A DNA stretch of 59,597 nt from NCBI GenBank assembly GCA_903872505.1, contig CAIQKV010000014.1:1-59597 (forward strand), read 5' to 3'. Below the pieces are notes generated by a model. That model had not been told where the DNA came from, ran no database searches, and saw only the letters and a list, made by a program, of their open reading frames with translations. The translations under genes and the position numbers were made by a program. How positions within the stretch are numbered: position 1 is the stretch's first letter; each line of letters opens with the position of its first letter. Origin of the DNA: an uncultured Opitutia bacterium. GTDB taxonomy: Bacteria > Verrucomicrobiota > Verrucomicrobiia > Opitutales > Opitutaceae. Positions 35,660 through 45,024 of the stretch are shown piece by piece.

Positions 35660-36712
35660 ATGAAGTCGACGCGACCGCCCGACCCGGGCATGGGCCCCGT
35701 TACCCCGCCGCGCGCCGCGGAGTTTGTCCGGCTGGCGCTGCAGGGCATCGACCGCGAGTATCCCAACCAGCCCGCTGCCGTGCTGCGCGGACCCGGCGAC
35801 CTCCTGAGCCCCGCCGCACTGCACCCGGCTTTTTTTGGCTGCTACGACTGGCACTCGGCGGTGCACGGGCACTGGCTTCTGGTGCGGCTGCTGCGAGTCT
35901 GTCCCGGCCTGCCCGTCGCGGCGGAGGCGCGCGCGAGGCTGTCGGCCCACCTGACCGCGGCCAGCCTCGCGAGCGAGGCGGAGTATTTCGAACCGGCCGA
36001 GCACCGGGGATTCGAGCGGATGTACGGCTGGGCCTGGGTGCTCCGGCTCGCGGCGGAGTTGGCGGCGTGGGAGGATGCCGACGCGCGGCAGTGGGCGAAA
36101 AACCTGGCGCCGCTCGAACACCGGCTCGTGGCGCTGACCCGCGACTACCTGCCGCGGCTCACGCATCCCGTGCGATCGGGCGTGCACGCCAACACGGCGT
36201 TCGCCCTCGCACAGATCCTCGACTACGCGCGAACCGTCGGTGACGCCGGGCTGGAGCAAACGCTGGCCGCGCGGGCGCGGCATTACTACCTCGCCGACCG
36301 CCACTATCCGGTTGAGTACGAGCTGTCGGGCGAGGATTTTTTCTCACCGGGACTGAACGAGGCGGACCTGATGCGGCGCGTGCTGCCGGCGCGGGAGTTT
36401 TCGACGTGGCTCGACACATTTCTCCCGGGCCTGCGCGCCGGAAACCTCGGCCGCTGGGCCCAGCCGGCGGCGGTGAACGATCCCACTGACGGGCGCCTCA
36501 CTCATCTGGCCGGCCTGAACCTGAGCCGCGCCTGGACACTGCATGGCGTGCAGTCGGCGCTGGTGCCGGCCGACCCCCGGCGGTCGGTGCTGGAAACGGC
36601 GGCGGCCGCGCACGAGGTTGCGGGATTGAGCCAGACCTTCAGCGGCCACTACGCGGGCGAGCATTGGCTCGCGACCTTCGCGGTTTACCTCGTGACCAAT
36701 ACGGGACTCTGA
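35660..36712 (+). CDS. DUF2891 family protein
   Basis: A 350-residue protein whose helices and motifs fit DUF2891: LHPAFFGCYDWHSAVHGHWL, GFERMYGWAWVLRLAAEL, HPVRSGVHANTAFALAQILD, DFFSPGLNEADLMRRVLP, FSGHYAGEHWLATFAVYL. The conserved His/Trp/Tyr pockets suggest an alpha/alpha toroid like glycoside hydrolases or lyases, but activity is unknown. No signal peptide is obvious, so it is cytosolic. It is unrelated to the preceding family A genes apart from orientation. Confidence 0.85.
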   Translation: MKSTRPPDPGMGPVTPPRAAEFVRLALQGIDREYPNQPAAVLRGPGDLLSPAALHPAFFGCYDWHSAVHGHWLLVRLLRVCPGLPVAAEARARLSAHLTAASLASEAEYFEPAEHRGFERMYGWAWVLRLAAELAAWEDADARQWAKNLAPLEHRLVALTRDYLPRLTHPVRSGVHANTAFALAQILDYARTVGDAGLEQTLAARARHYYLADRHYPVEYELSGEDFFSPGLNEADLMRRVLPAREFSTWLDTFLPGLRAGNLGRWAQPAAVNDPTDGRLTHLAGLNLSRAWTLHGVQSALVPADPRRSVLETAAAAHEVAGLSQTFSGHYAGEHWLATFAVYLVTNTGL

Positions 36713-36793
36713 GCGCACCGGCCCGCCGCCGGATCGGCTGATCCGGGTGGAAAAGGCTTTGCACGGTCTGGCAACGACGGTTTCTTGCACGGA

Positions 36794-38713
36794 GTGGAAA
36801 CCCCGCCGTCCTCCGCCCCGCCCACCGGCACCCGGCAGAACCCCGCCCGGTGGTCGGCGCGCCTCCTGCTCGCCGGCGTGGCGTGGGCGGCCGTGATGAT
36901 CGGCATCACCGTCCTGAGCGCGCGCTGGCAGAACGAGGCGCCCCAGAACCGGCCGATCACGGCCCTGACCTCCGAATACGCGTCGTCGGACTCGTGCCGC
37001 TCCTGCCACCCGGGCAACTACGCCAGCTGGCACGCCTCGTTTCACCGCACGATGACGCAGGTGGCGTCGCTGGCCAACATTCCCCCAAGCATGGACGGGC
37101 TGGACCTCACGTACCAGGGCGTCGAGTACCGCGTCGAGCGCAAGGGGCCGGCGTATTTCGCCCGGAGCAAGACCGCGGGGGCGGACTTTGGCCGGCCGCA
37201 GGAGGTGGTGCTGCTGACCGGTTCGCACAACCTGCAGCTCTACTGGCTGGAGTCGGGCAAGGGCCGGACCCTGGAGAACTTCCCCTTCGCCTACATCGTC
37301 GCCGAGAAAAAATGGGCGCCGATGGAGCAGACCTTCCTGGTCGAGCCCGGGCCCAAGCAGGTCTACGGCAGCGACGACTGGAACACCGCGTGCTACAACT
37401 GCCACGTGACGCAGGGCCGGTCGCGGTTTGTGTCGGCCGGCAGGTATGACTCGCAGGTGAGCGAGTTCGGGATCGCGTGCGAGGCCTGCCACAGCGGCGG
37501 GCGCGAGCACATCGAGCGGAACCGCAATCCGCTGCGCCGCTTCGCCCTGCACTGGTCGGGCAGCCCCGACCGGACGATCGCGAACCCGGCACGGATGGAC
37601 GGCCCGGCCTCGTCGCTCGTCTGCGGCCAGTGCCACAGCATCTGGGCGTTCAAGAATCCGGAGGCCGAAGTTCCCTGGAGCTACACCGGGGCGCAATACC
37701 GGCCGGGCAAGCGGGAGCTGGACTCGCGCTGGGTCGTGCAGCCGCAGGGCCTCGATCACCCGCAGGAACGCGCGGCCCTGCTGAAGGAGGATCCGGAGTT
37801 CATGGCGCAGCGCTTCTGGGGCGACGGCATGGTGCGCGTCACCGGCCGCGAGCTGAACGCCACGATGGCGTCCCCGTGCTACAAGGGCGGCAAGTATTCC
37901 TGCCTCTCGTGCCACGAGATGCACCCCACCAAGACGGATGCGCCGAGCCTGGCCGCGTGGGCCACACAGGGGATGTTGCAGACCGGGATGACCTCCGACC
38001 AGACGTGCCTCCAGTGCCATCCCAAGTTCCAGGCCGCGGCCGCCCTCACGGCGCACACCCACCACAAGATCGATTCCTCCGGGAGCAGTTGCTACAACTG
38101 CCACCTGCCACACACGACCTACGGGTTGCTGCGCGCGATCCGCAGCCACCAGGTCTCGTCCCCGTCGGTGCGCGAGAGCATCGAACTCGGCCGTCCCAAC
38201 GCGTGCAACCTCTGCCACCTCGACCAGCCGCTGGCGTGGACGGCGGAAAAGATGGCGGAGTGGTACCGGCAGCCGTCCCCGGCGCTCTCGCCCGACGATC
38301 GCGCGCTGTCGGCCGGCGTGCAGTGGCTCCTGCGGGGCGACGCCGAGCAGCGCCTGCTCGTGGCGTGGAGCATGGGCTGGGCCCCGGCGCAGCAGGCCTC
38401 CGGCCACGACTGGCTGTACCCCTACCTCGTGTTCGAGCTCAACGACCCCTACGCCGCGGTGCGCTTTGCCGCCTGGAAATCGCTGCAGACCCTGCCGGGT
38501 TTTTCCGGCTACGAATTCGACTACACGATGGACGACGCCCGGCAGAAGGAGGCGCTCGGCCGCGCCTACCAGAAATGGTGGTTCGAGGTGCGCGACCAGC
38601 ACGGTGGCTACCGGGCGCAGACCATGCTCGAGCCGACCGGCCTCTTCCGCCAGGACCTGTTTGACCAACTGCTCGACCACCGGAACCACCGGAAAGTTTA
38701 CCTCGCCGAATAG
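36794..38713 (+). CDS. Membrane-anchored octaheme c-type cytochrome
   Basis: A 639-residue protein with an N-terminal transmembrane anchor (LLLAGVAWAAVMIGITVL) and eight CxxCH heme sites, at residues about 68, 200, 229, 277, 370, 405, 433 and 471. The first heme part (SDSCRSCHPGNYASWHASFH) looks like the cytochrome c554/NrfA-like multiheme family; the C-terminal 160 residues have no heme and look helical, HEAT-like (PYAAVRFAAWKSLQTL). Probably an electron-transfer or reductase subunit in the periplasm. The GTG at 36794 was chosen; a TTG nine bases upstream is possible. A small membrane protein follows. Confidence 0.85.
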   Translation: METPPSSAPPTGTRQNPARWSARLLLAGVAWAAVMIGITVLSARWQNEAPQNRPITALTSEYASSDSCRSCHPGNYASWHASFHRTMTQVASLANIPPSMDGLDLTYQGVEYRVERKGPAYFARSKTAGADFGRPQEVVLLTGSHNLQLYWLESGKGRTLENFPFAYIVAEKKWAPMEQTFLVEPGPKQVYGSDDWNTACYNCHVTQGRSRFVSAGRYDSQVSEFGIACEACHSGGREHIERNRNPLRRFALHWSGSPDRTIANPARMDGPASSLVCGQCHSIWAFKNPEAEVPWSYTGAQYRPGKRELDSRWVVQPQGLDHPQERAALLKEDPEFMAQRFWGDGMVRVTGRELNATMASPCYKGGKYSCLSCHEMHPTKTDAPSLAAWATQGMLQTGMTSDQTCLQCHPKFQAAAALTAHTHHKIDSSGSSCYNCHLPHTTYGLLRAIRSHQVSSPSVRESIELGRPNACNLCHLDQPLAWTAEKMAEWYRQPSPALSPDDRALSAGVQWLLRGDAEQRLLVAWSMGWAPAQQASGHDWLYPYLVFELNDPYAAVRFAAWKSLQTLPGFSGYEFDYTMDDARQKEALGRAYQKWWFEVRDQHGGYRAQTMLEPTGLFRQDLFDQLLDHRNHRKVYLAE

Positions 38714-38750
38714 CACCCATGCTGACAGCTCAAATCAAGCGACGCCTTCC

Positions 38751-39164
38751 ATGAATCCTTCCGACCGACATCTCCGCTTTGGCTGGTGGTCCCTGTTTGC
38801 CTTCCTCGCGCTCGGCGTGGTGCTCGAGACGCTGCACGGCTTCAAGCTCGGCTGGTACCTGGACGTGGACCGGGAGATGCGCCGGCTGATGTTCACCCTG
38901 GCGCACGCGCACGGGACGCTGCTCGCGCTGGTCAACATCGCCGCCGGGCTGACCCTGCGCGCGGTGAAGGGCTTCGAGCTGGAAAAGAAGGCGTCGCTCG
39001 CCCTGCTCTGGGGTTCCGTGCTGCTGCCCGCCGGTTTTCTCCTCGGCGGGTTGGTGATCCACGATGGCGACCCGGGGATCGGCGTGCTGCTCGTGCCGGT
39101 CGGGGCGCTGCTGCTGCTCTACGGCGTGGGCTCCGCGGCCCGCTCCATGGGCAAGGTCAAGTAG
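38751..39164 (+). CDS. Small integral membrane protein
   Basis: A 137-residue protein with four transmembrane helices (SLFAFLALGVVLETL, MFTLAHAHGTLLALVNIAAG, LALLWGSVLLPAGFLLGGL, GVLLVPVGALLLLYGVG). His residues in TLAHAHGT sit in the second helix, as in some heme-binding or sensory membrane proteins. It starts 37 bp after the octaheme cytochrome on the same strand, so it could be its membrane partner, but no family was recognised. Confidence 0.65.
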   Translation: MNPSDRHLRFGWWSLFAFLALGVVLETLHGFKLGWYLDVDREMRRLMFTLAHAHGTLLALVNIAAGLTLRAVKGFELEKKASLALLWGSVLLPAGFLLGGLVIHDGDPGIGVLLVPVGALLLLYGVGSAARSMGKVK

Positions 39165-39179
39165 CCCGCCGACGCCGGC

Positions 39180-40106
39180 TTAGGAACGGTTCCGCGGGTG
39201 GAACTTCGCGTGCTGGTCCAGCAGGCGCCGGCCCTCGACCGCCGTGTAGATCTGCGTGGTCGAGATGCTCGCGTGCCCGAGCATTTCCTGGATGGCGCGG
39301 AGGTCGGCGCCGCCGGTGAGGAGGTGCGTGGCGAACGAGTGACGCAGGCCGTGGGGCTTCACGTTGGCCGTGAGGCCGGCGCGCGCGGCGTACTTTTTCA
39401 CGAGCTTCCACAGCATCACGCGGGAGAGCGCGGCACCGCGGGAGTTCAGGAACAGCTGGCTGCCGGTGCGCGGCTTGACGAGGTGCGGCCGGCCGGAGAC
39501 GACGTAGGTCGCGACCGCGGCGGCGGCCTTGCCGCCGACCGGGACCACGCGCTCCTTCGAGCCCTTGCCGAAGACGCGCAGGTACCCGTGCTCTAGGTCC
39601 ACCTGCTGCAGCGTGAGTCCCGCCAACTCCGACACGCGCAGGCCGCTCGAGTAGAACAGCTCGAGCAGCGCCCGGTCGCGCAGCGCGCGCGGGTCGCCCC
39701 CGGCCGGCGCTGCCAGCAGGCGCGCGACCTCCTCCGCCGTCAGCGTGCCGGGGATGCGGCGCGTGAGCTTCGGCGCGGAGAGCAGTTCGGTGAAGTCGTC
39801 GGCGCGGAGCTTTTCGCGGACCAGGAAGCGGGCAAGGCCGCGCAACGCGGTGAGCTTGCGCGCCTGGCTCGCCGGCGAGCACACGCGGCCGTTCAGCGAG
39901 CGCACCCACTCGCCGGCCTGCTCCCGGGTGACACCGCGCCAGTCGGCCACGCCGCGCTGGACGAGGAAGGCCGCGCCCTGGTCGAGGTCGCTGCGGTAGG
40001 CCGACAGGGTGTTTTTCGACAAACCGCGTTCCAGCCCGAGGAAGCCGAGGAACGCCTCGATGTCGTTCGCAAAGGCGGGCGCGGCCTGGCTGTGATCAAC
40101 CCGCAT
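39180..40106 (-). CDS. xerD: Site-specific tyrosine recombinase XerD
   Basis: A 308-residue chromosome-dimer-resolution recombinase. The full catalytic set is present: R157 (SSGLRVSE), K181/K184 region (GKGSKER), H252 and R255 (HGLRHSF), H278 (LGHAS) and the nucleophile Y287 (TQIYT). The N-terminal SAM-like domain starts FLGFLGLERGLSKNTL. It works at dif sites with XerC. Length and layout are those of a housekeeping XerC/D. It is followed 35 bp upstream-wise by infA on the same strand, not by mobile genes. Confidence 0.9.
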   Translation of the reverse strand: MRVDHSQAAPAFANDIEAFLGFLGLERGLSKNTLSAYRSDLDQGAAFLVQRGVADWRGVTREQAGEWVRSLNGRVCSPASQARKLTALRGLARFLVREKLRADDFTELLSAPKLTRRIPGTLTAEEVARLLAAPAGGDPRALRDRALLELFYSSGLRVSELAGLTLQQVDLEHGYLRVFGKGSKERVVPVGGKAAAAVATYVVSGRPHLVKPRTGSQLFLNSRGAALSRVMLWKLVKKYAARAGLTANVKPHGLRHSFATHLLTGGADLRAIQEMLGHASISTTQIYTAVEGRRLLDQHAKFHPRNRS

Positions 40107-40141
40107 GGCGTGAAAAGGGCGCGCGGCGGCGCCGGCGGCGC

Positions 40142-40402
40142 TCAGAAGCGGCGGCGCGGCGGCGGGCGGTAGGTGGAGTTCTGTTCCTTGACGCGGAAAG
40201 TGATGCGCGCCTTCTCCAGGTCGTAGGGGCTCATCTCCATCTTCACGGTGTCGCCCGCGGCGATCTTGATGAAATTCTTCCGCAGCTTCCCGGAGATGTG
40301 CGCGAGCACGACGTGCCCGTTGGACAGCTGCACTTTGAACATCGTGCCCGGCAGCACGGTGACGACCTTGCCCTCCACTTCAATCGCGTTGGAATCAGCC
40401 AT
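40142..40402 (-). CDS. infA: Translation initiation factor IF-1
   Basis: An 86-residue S1/OB-fold protein: [59 protein letters not shown]. It binds the ribosomal A site at initiation. The C-terminal extension [13 protein letters not shown] is basic. It is monocistronic or precedes xerD. Confidence 0.95.
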   Translation of the reverse strand: MADSNAIEVEGKVVTVLPGTMFKVQLSNGHVVLAHISGKLRKNFIKIAAGDTVKMEMSPYDLEKARITFRVKEQNSTYRPPPRRRF

Positions 40403-40533
40403 GGTGGGAAACGGGGTGGTCTTGGGTGGGTTGCGTCATCGGTGCTTGGTCGGGGAAATAAAAGCCCCTTGTAAGGCGGAAAGGCCGCGCGTAAGCAAGG
40501 TTTTACCTCGGAAAACCCGCCCGACCCGACCAC

Positions 40534-41055
40534 ATGGCCGATCCCACCCCACCGCCCGCCTGCCCGTTCGACAAGCGCTTCCCCTCGCAGCTGGTGCGCG
40601 ACGACGCCTTCTACATGAGCCTGGCGTACAACCAGGCCATCGAGGCCTGGCGCCAGGACGAGGTTCCCATCGGCGCCGTCATCGAGCTGGGCGGCGAGGT
40701 CCTGGCCGCGGCGCACAACACCGTCGAGGGCGCGCAGGACCCCACCGCGCATGCTGAGATTCTCGCGCTCACCCAGGCCGCCGCGAAGCTCGGCAACTGG
40801 CGGCTGGAGGGCGCCACGCTCTACGTCACGAAGGAGCCCTGCCCCATGTGCTCGGGTGCGACCCTGATGTCCCGCCTCAAGCGCGTCTGCTACGCGGTGC
40901 CCGACCCGAAGATGGGCTGCCTCGGCGGCGCCACGAACCTCAACGACCTTCCGCGCGTGAACCACCATGTGGAGCTGACCGCCGGCGGCGTGCTCGAGCC
41001 GGAATGCCGGGAGTTGTTGCAGGCGTTTTTCAAGCTCAAGCGCGCCGAGGATTGA
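40534..41055 (+). CDS. tadA: tRNA-specific adenosine deaminase
   Basis: A 173-residue cytidine/deoxycytidylate deaminase-fold protein that converts A34 to inosine in tRNA-Arg. The zinc site is visible: HAE at DPTAHAEILAL and PCPMC in TKEPCPMCSGATLM. It has the typical TadA N-terminus with an extra PFDKRFPSQLVRDDAFY. It is transcribed away from infA. Confidence 0.9.
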   Translation: MADPTPPPACPFDKRFPSQLVRDDAFYMSLAYNQAIEAWRQDEVPIGAVIELGGEVLAAAHNTVEGAQDPTAHAEILALTQAAAKLGNWRLEGATLYVTKEPCPMCSGATLMSRLKRVCYAVPDPKMGCLGGATNLNDLPRVNHHVELTAGGVLEPECRELLQAFFKLKRAED

Positions 41056-41130
41056 GGTCGGGCGCGTTATCCCCAGCGCGCCGGAGCGACTCTGCGGAAT
41101 CATACTCCGCGGGTCCGGGATAACCCGACC
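41056..41130. repeat. REP-like long palindrome after tadA
   Basis: GGTCGGG (41056-41062) pairs with CCCGACC (41124-41130), and TTATCCC (41067-41073) with GGGATAA (41117-41123); the loop holds an inner stem GCGGA/TCCGC around 41094-41110. It begins right at the tadA stop. The element has no U-tract. Nothing else is seen in 41131-41227 apart from the SOD leader. Confidence 0.75.
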
Positions 41131-41227
41131 TACTCCTGAATCGGAAACTGTCTCCCGCAGTTGACGGCGCACCCGGGGCCGGCATCTTGTCCGAGTTTTC
41201 CTTCAACCCGAAATCCCAAACATCACC

Positions 41228-41860
<633 letters not shown>

Positions 41861-41885
41861 GTTCGCGCGAAAGCATTCGCCCAAC

Positions 41886-41918
41886 AAAAAGCCGCGCCCA
41901 AATAGGCGCGGCTTTTTT
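41886..41918 (+). terminator. Rho-independent terminator of sod
   Basis: Stem AAAAAGCCGCGCC (41886-41898), loop CAAATA, complementary arm GGCGCGGC and a T-tract (TTTTTT). Flanking As and Ts make it bidirectional in principle. Confidence 0.93.
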
Positions 41919-41927
41919 GCGGATTGT

Positions 41928-41982
41928 AGGGCGGGGTCTTCGACCCGCCCTTAAGTCTCGGAGAGCGGGTCAGAGACCCGCC
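41928..41982. repeat. Two adjacent hairpins (CGGGTC family)
   Basis: AGGGCGGGGTC-TT-CGACCCGCCCT (41928-41951) and GCGGGTC-AGA-GACCCGC (41966-41982) are two related stem-loops in tandem, followed at once by the TolB-like gene end. They look like a REP-type pair. Confidence 0.75.
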
Positions 41983-41994
41983 TAACTTTCAAAA

Positions 41995-43176
41995 TCACGG
42001 CGTCCAGACATTGCCCTGCATCGCCGGGCCGAAGCTGCGCGGGCTGATCGGCGTGCTCTTGCCCGTCTCGGTGTCGAGGATGCACAGCACGCTCGTGTTT
42101 CGGTCGCGTGCGGTGTAAACCACGTGCCGCCCGTCGGGGAGCCAGCTGGGCTCGATGCCGTCAAACGGCGCCTTGGAAACGATCTCGGCGCCGCCCCGGG
42201 AAAAGTCGTAGACGGCGATCTGGTAGGAGCCGCTGCGCACCGTGCAGACAATCTTGTTCGGGTTGGTCCGGCTCCAGTCCGGCTCCGCCGTGTAGGAATA
42301 GCCGGTGACGAGCCGCTGCTGGGGGCCGCCCCCGGTGGACATGACGTAGAGTTGCGGACCAGGCTGCATGGCGAACACGAGCCGCGAGCCGTCCGGCGAG
42401 AAGCAGGGCGAGGACTTGACCGCGTCCGACCGCGTCTTGCGCGTGACCTGGCGGCCCTGGGCGTTCGCGATGTAGATCTCGGGCGTGCCCTCGCCGCTGA
42501 GGACCATGGCGACCTGCGCGCCGTTCGGGCTGTAGCGGGCGCTGCCGTTAGTGCCCTTGAAGCTCACGAACGTCGTGCGCTGGTAGTTGTTGAGGTCGAT
42601 CTGGAAAATGTCCGGGAAGCCCGACTTGTAGAAGCTCGTGTAGAGCAGCTTCGAACCATCGGGCGACCAGCGGGGAAACAGCGCGAGCGCGTTGTCGTGC
42701 GTGACCTGCGTCACCTGGCGGAAAAACAGGTCGCTCGTGTAGATTTCCCGCCGGCTGCCGCCGCCGCCGATGAACGCGATCCGGGAGGTGAAAAAGCCCT
42801 TGAGCCCGAGGCCGTTCGTCTTCGTCACGGCGACGTCCGCCGCGCGCAGCAGGGCGTCGCGCTCATTCCGGCCGGTCACCACGTCCGACGAGAACGGCGC
42901 GCCCGCCGCGCCCTTGGTGATGTCGACCCGCACCTGCGTGCCGGTGACGGCGGAAAACTTGATGTCGTAGGCGTAGCCGCTGGCGGTCAGCCGGTAGCGG
43001 CCGTGGACGTTGAAGGCGCGCAGCGCGAGGTCGTTGAGCTCGGGGGTGTTGGCCGAGACGCGGACCGGGATGGTCTTGTTCTCGGCGGTGACGGTGACCT
43101 CGCCGATGTTGCGCTGGGCCAGCGCGGGGGCGGCCGCGGCGGCAAGGAGGAGGAGGAGGCGGAGAATTTTTTGCAT
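41995..43176 (-). CDS. tolB: TolB-like periplasmic beta-propeller protein
   Basis: A 393-residue protein with a signal peptide (MQKILRLLLLLAAAAAPALA). It has the TolB layout: an N-terminal domain (residues about 25-150) and a WD40-like propeller with repeated PRWSPDGSKLLYTS, ARYSPNGAQVAM, PCFSPDGSRLVFA, EPDWSRTNPNKIV, PSWLPDGRHVVYT. In the Tol-Pal system TolB links Pal and TolA at the outer membrane; here no tolQRA or pal is next to it. Divergent from the Mrp ATPase with a shared 108-bp promoter region. Confidence 0.8.
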   Translation of the reverse strand: MQKILRLLLLLAAAAAPALAQRNIGEVTVTAENKTIPVRVSANTPELNDLALRAFNVHGRYRLTASGYAYDIKFSAVTGTQVRVDITKGAAGAPFSSDVVTGRNERDALLRAADVAVTKTNGLGLKGFFTSRIAFIGGGGSRREIYTSDLFFRQVTQVTHDNALALFPRWSPDGSKLLYTSFYKSGFPDIFQIDLNNYQRTTFVSFKGTNGSARYSPNGAQVAMVLSGEGTPEIYIANAQGRQVTRKTRSDAVKSSPCFSPDGSRLVFAMQPGPQLYVMSTGGGPQQRLVTGYSYTAEPDWSRTNPNKIVCTVRSGSYQIAVYDFSRGGAEIVSKAPFDGIEPSWLPDGRHVVYTARDRNTSVLCILDTETGKSTPISPRSFGPAMQGNVWTP

Positions 43177-43284
43177 GGGAAAAGAGGCAGGCAGCTTGTG
43201 CGAATGCGAAGTCCGGGCATTTCTATTTACACGCAGACCGCGCATAACAACTTTATTTCCCTTCCATCCACCATTTTCCCCGCC

Positions 43285-44364
43285 GTGACCACCGACGAAA
43301 TCAAAGAACATCTCAAGCAAGTGAAGTATCCCGGCTTCAGCCGTGACATCGTGTCCTTCGGCCTGGTGCGCGCCGCGTCCCTGGCCGACGGCACGGCCCG
43401 GGTCGCGCTCGCGCTCACCAGCAGCGACCCGAAGATCCCCCTCCACCTGAAGCACGAGGTCGAAAAATGCCTCCGCGCCATTCCCGGGGTGAAGGCGACC
43501 GTCGTCGACGTCGCGGTCACGCCGGCCAAGGCCCCCGCGGCCCCGGGCGCCGCCGGCACCCCCGGCACGAGCGCGCCCAAGGGCATCAAGCACTCGGTTG
43601 CCATCGCCTCCGGCAAGGGCGGCGTCGGCAAGAGCACCTTCGCGGTCAACCTCGCGTGCGCCCTCGCGCAGCTGGGGGAGTCGCAGGGCCGGCCGGGCCG
43701 CATCGGGTTGATGGACTGCGACATCTACGGCCCCAGCGTGCCGCTGATGATGGGCCTGCAGGGCCGGCCCGAGGTGGATGGCGACTCGCTGGTGCCGATG
43801 GAGCGGCACGGCGTGAAGGTGATGAGCATGGGTTTCCTGGTGGACGATAACACCCCCGTGGTGTGGCGCGGCCCCATGATCATGAAGACGATCCAGCAGT
43901 TCGTCCAAAACGTGAAGTGGGGCGAACTCGACGTGCTCCTCGTGGACCTGCCGCCGGGCACCGGCGACGCCCAGCTTTCCCTCGTGCAAACCCTCCCGCT
44001 GGACGGCGCCGTGATCGTCACCACCCCGCAACCCGCCGCGACCAACGTCGCACGCAAGGGCGGCCTGATGTTCCAGAAGGTAAACGTGCCGTTGCTCGGC
44101 GTGGCGGAAAACATGAGCTGGTTCCTGGACCCCGCCGGCCAGAAGCATTCCCTGTTCGGCTCGGGCGGCGGCATTCTCACGGCCGAGCGGCTCGGCACCA
44201 CCCTGCTCGGCCAGGTGCCGCTCATCCCCGCCATCCGCGAGGGCGGCGACTCGGGCATGCCCATCGTCGTGAGCGCGCCCCGGAGCCCGGCGGCGGAAGT
44301 CTTCCGCGAGATCGCGTCGACGCTGCTCGACCGGCTCGCCAAGCCGGCCGGCCAGCCGTTGTGA
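43285..44364 (+). CDS. apbC: Mrp/NBP35-type ATP-binding iron-sulfur carrier
   Basis: A 359-residue P-loop ATPase of the MinD/Mrp family. It has a MIP18-like N-terminal domain (residues 1-90), then the deviant Walker A GKGGVGKST and MDCDIYGPSVP, and DLPPGTGDAQLS for Walker B. It hands Fe-S clusters to target proteins. The GTG at 43285 gives the family start (TTDEIKEHLKQVKYPGFSR); no ATG fits well. It is followed by the small gene at 44437. Confidence 0.88.
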   Translation: MTTDEIKEHLKQVKYPGFSRDIVSFGLVRAASLADGTARVALALTSSDPKIPLHLKHEVEKCLRAIPGVKATVVDVAVTPAKAPAAPGAAGTPGTSAPKGIKHSVAIASGKGGVGKSTFAVNLACALAQLGESQGRPGRIGLMDCDIYGPSVPLMMGLQGRPEVDGDSLVPMERHGVKVMSMGFLVDDNTPVVWRGPMIMKTIQQFVQNVKWGELDVLLVDLPPGTGDAQLSLVQTLPLDGAVIVTTPQPAATNVARKGGLMFQKVNVPLLGVAENMSWFLDPAGQKHSLFGSGGGILTAERLGTTLLGQVPLIPAIREGGDSGMPIVVSAPRSPAAEVFREIASTLLDRLAKPAGQPL

Positions 44365-44436
44365 CATTTCGGTAAATTGCGGGCATTGACACCCCGCGCC
44401 GCCTTGGTCTCATGTCCGCCTGCGCTGCACCGCCGC

Positions 44437-44700
44437 ATGACTTCCACCGCCCAAGAGCCCGCGGCCACCCGCGAATTCGTCAAACAGTCCAGTCTCTACC
44501 AGGAATTCCTGGCTGAGCGGGAGGAGATCCTGAAGCACAAGTGGCTCGAGTCCGAGCGTCTGGGCTATGACATCGGCTTCGAGCGCGCCCTGCTCGACTG
44601 GATCCGCAAGCACCGCGAGAGCTGGCGCGCCGCGCGCCGCCAGCAACTGGCCGCCGGCACGCCGGCCACCGAGAAGAAGCCCAGCGGCGTCCCGGCCTGA
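44437..44700 (+). CDS. Conserved small helical protein
   Basis: An 87-residue protein with a core REFVKQSSLYQEFLAEREEI then KHKWLESERLGYDIGFERAL and LDWIRKHRESWRAARRQQL. This EFLAEREEILKHKW block is recurrent in Verrucomicrobia/Planctomycetes and sometimes annotated DUF4032-like; I am not certain of the name. No enzyme motif. It starts 72 bp after the Mrp gene. Confidence 0.7.
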   Translation: MTSTAQEPAATREFVKQSSLYQEFLAEREEILKHKWLESERLGYDIGFERALLDWIRKHRESWRAARRQQLAAGTPATEKKPSGVPA

Positions 44701-44740
44701 CCGGTTCCGGCCGCCGGTGACCCCCGGGGTCCGGGCATGA

Positions 44741-44765
44741 AAAAGCCGGGCGGATGGCCCGGCTT
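44741..44765 (-). terminator. Rho-independent terminator of rpmG
   Basis: Stem AAGCCGGGC (44743-44751), loop, GCCCGGCTT (44757-44765); on minus the stem is followed by TTTTCAT. It closes the minus-strand rpmG gene, and the plus-strand gene ends 41 bp to the left. Confidence 0.85.
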
Positions 44766-44794
44766 GAATCCGACGCGGCAGACGCGGCGGCCGC

Positions 44795-44959
44795 TTACTT
44801 GATCTCCTTGTGGAGCGTGTGCCGCCGGAGGAAGGGGTTGTACTTCTTCTTCTCGATGCGCTCGGTGACGGTCTTTTTGTTGCGCACGGTGAGGTAACGG
44901 GAGGCGGGCTTGCCCTCTTTCTTGGCCTCAGTGCATTCCAGGGTGACGACTTCGTTCAT
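44795..44959 (-). CDS. rpmG: 50S ribosomal protein L33
   Basis: A 54-residue ribosomal protein: [20 protein letters not shown] then [20 protein letters not shown]. The two CxxC zinc pairs of C+ L33 are absent (a single Cys), so it is the zinc-independent form. The start at 44959 gives the usual length; longer readings run into unrelated sequence. Confidence 0.95.
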   Translation of the reverse strand: MNEVVTLECTEAKKEGKPASRYLTVRNKKTVTERIEKKKYNPFLRRHTLHKEIK

Positions 44960-45024
44960 GATTTTGAAAGGTTGAAGGGTCAGGACACAGGTCCGGCCGG
45001 GCCGGTGCAACCCCAAACTTCGCC

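Noticed and set aside
39180-40106. XerD as the enzyme that inserts the tail cassettes
   Set aside because: It is a standard housekeeping recombinase more than 12 kb from the cassettes, and no dif-like sequence was seen in the purL or CPBP tails.
44960-45024. Possible tRNA near rpmG
   Set aside because: No cloverleaf or TTC-arm could be drawn; no tRNA was found anywhere in the window.
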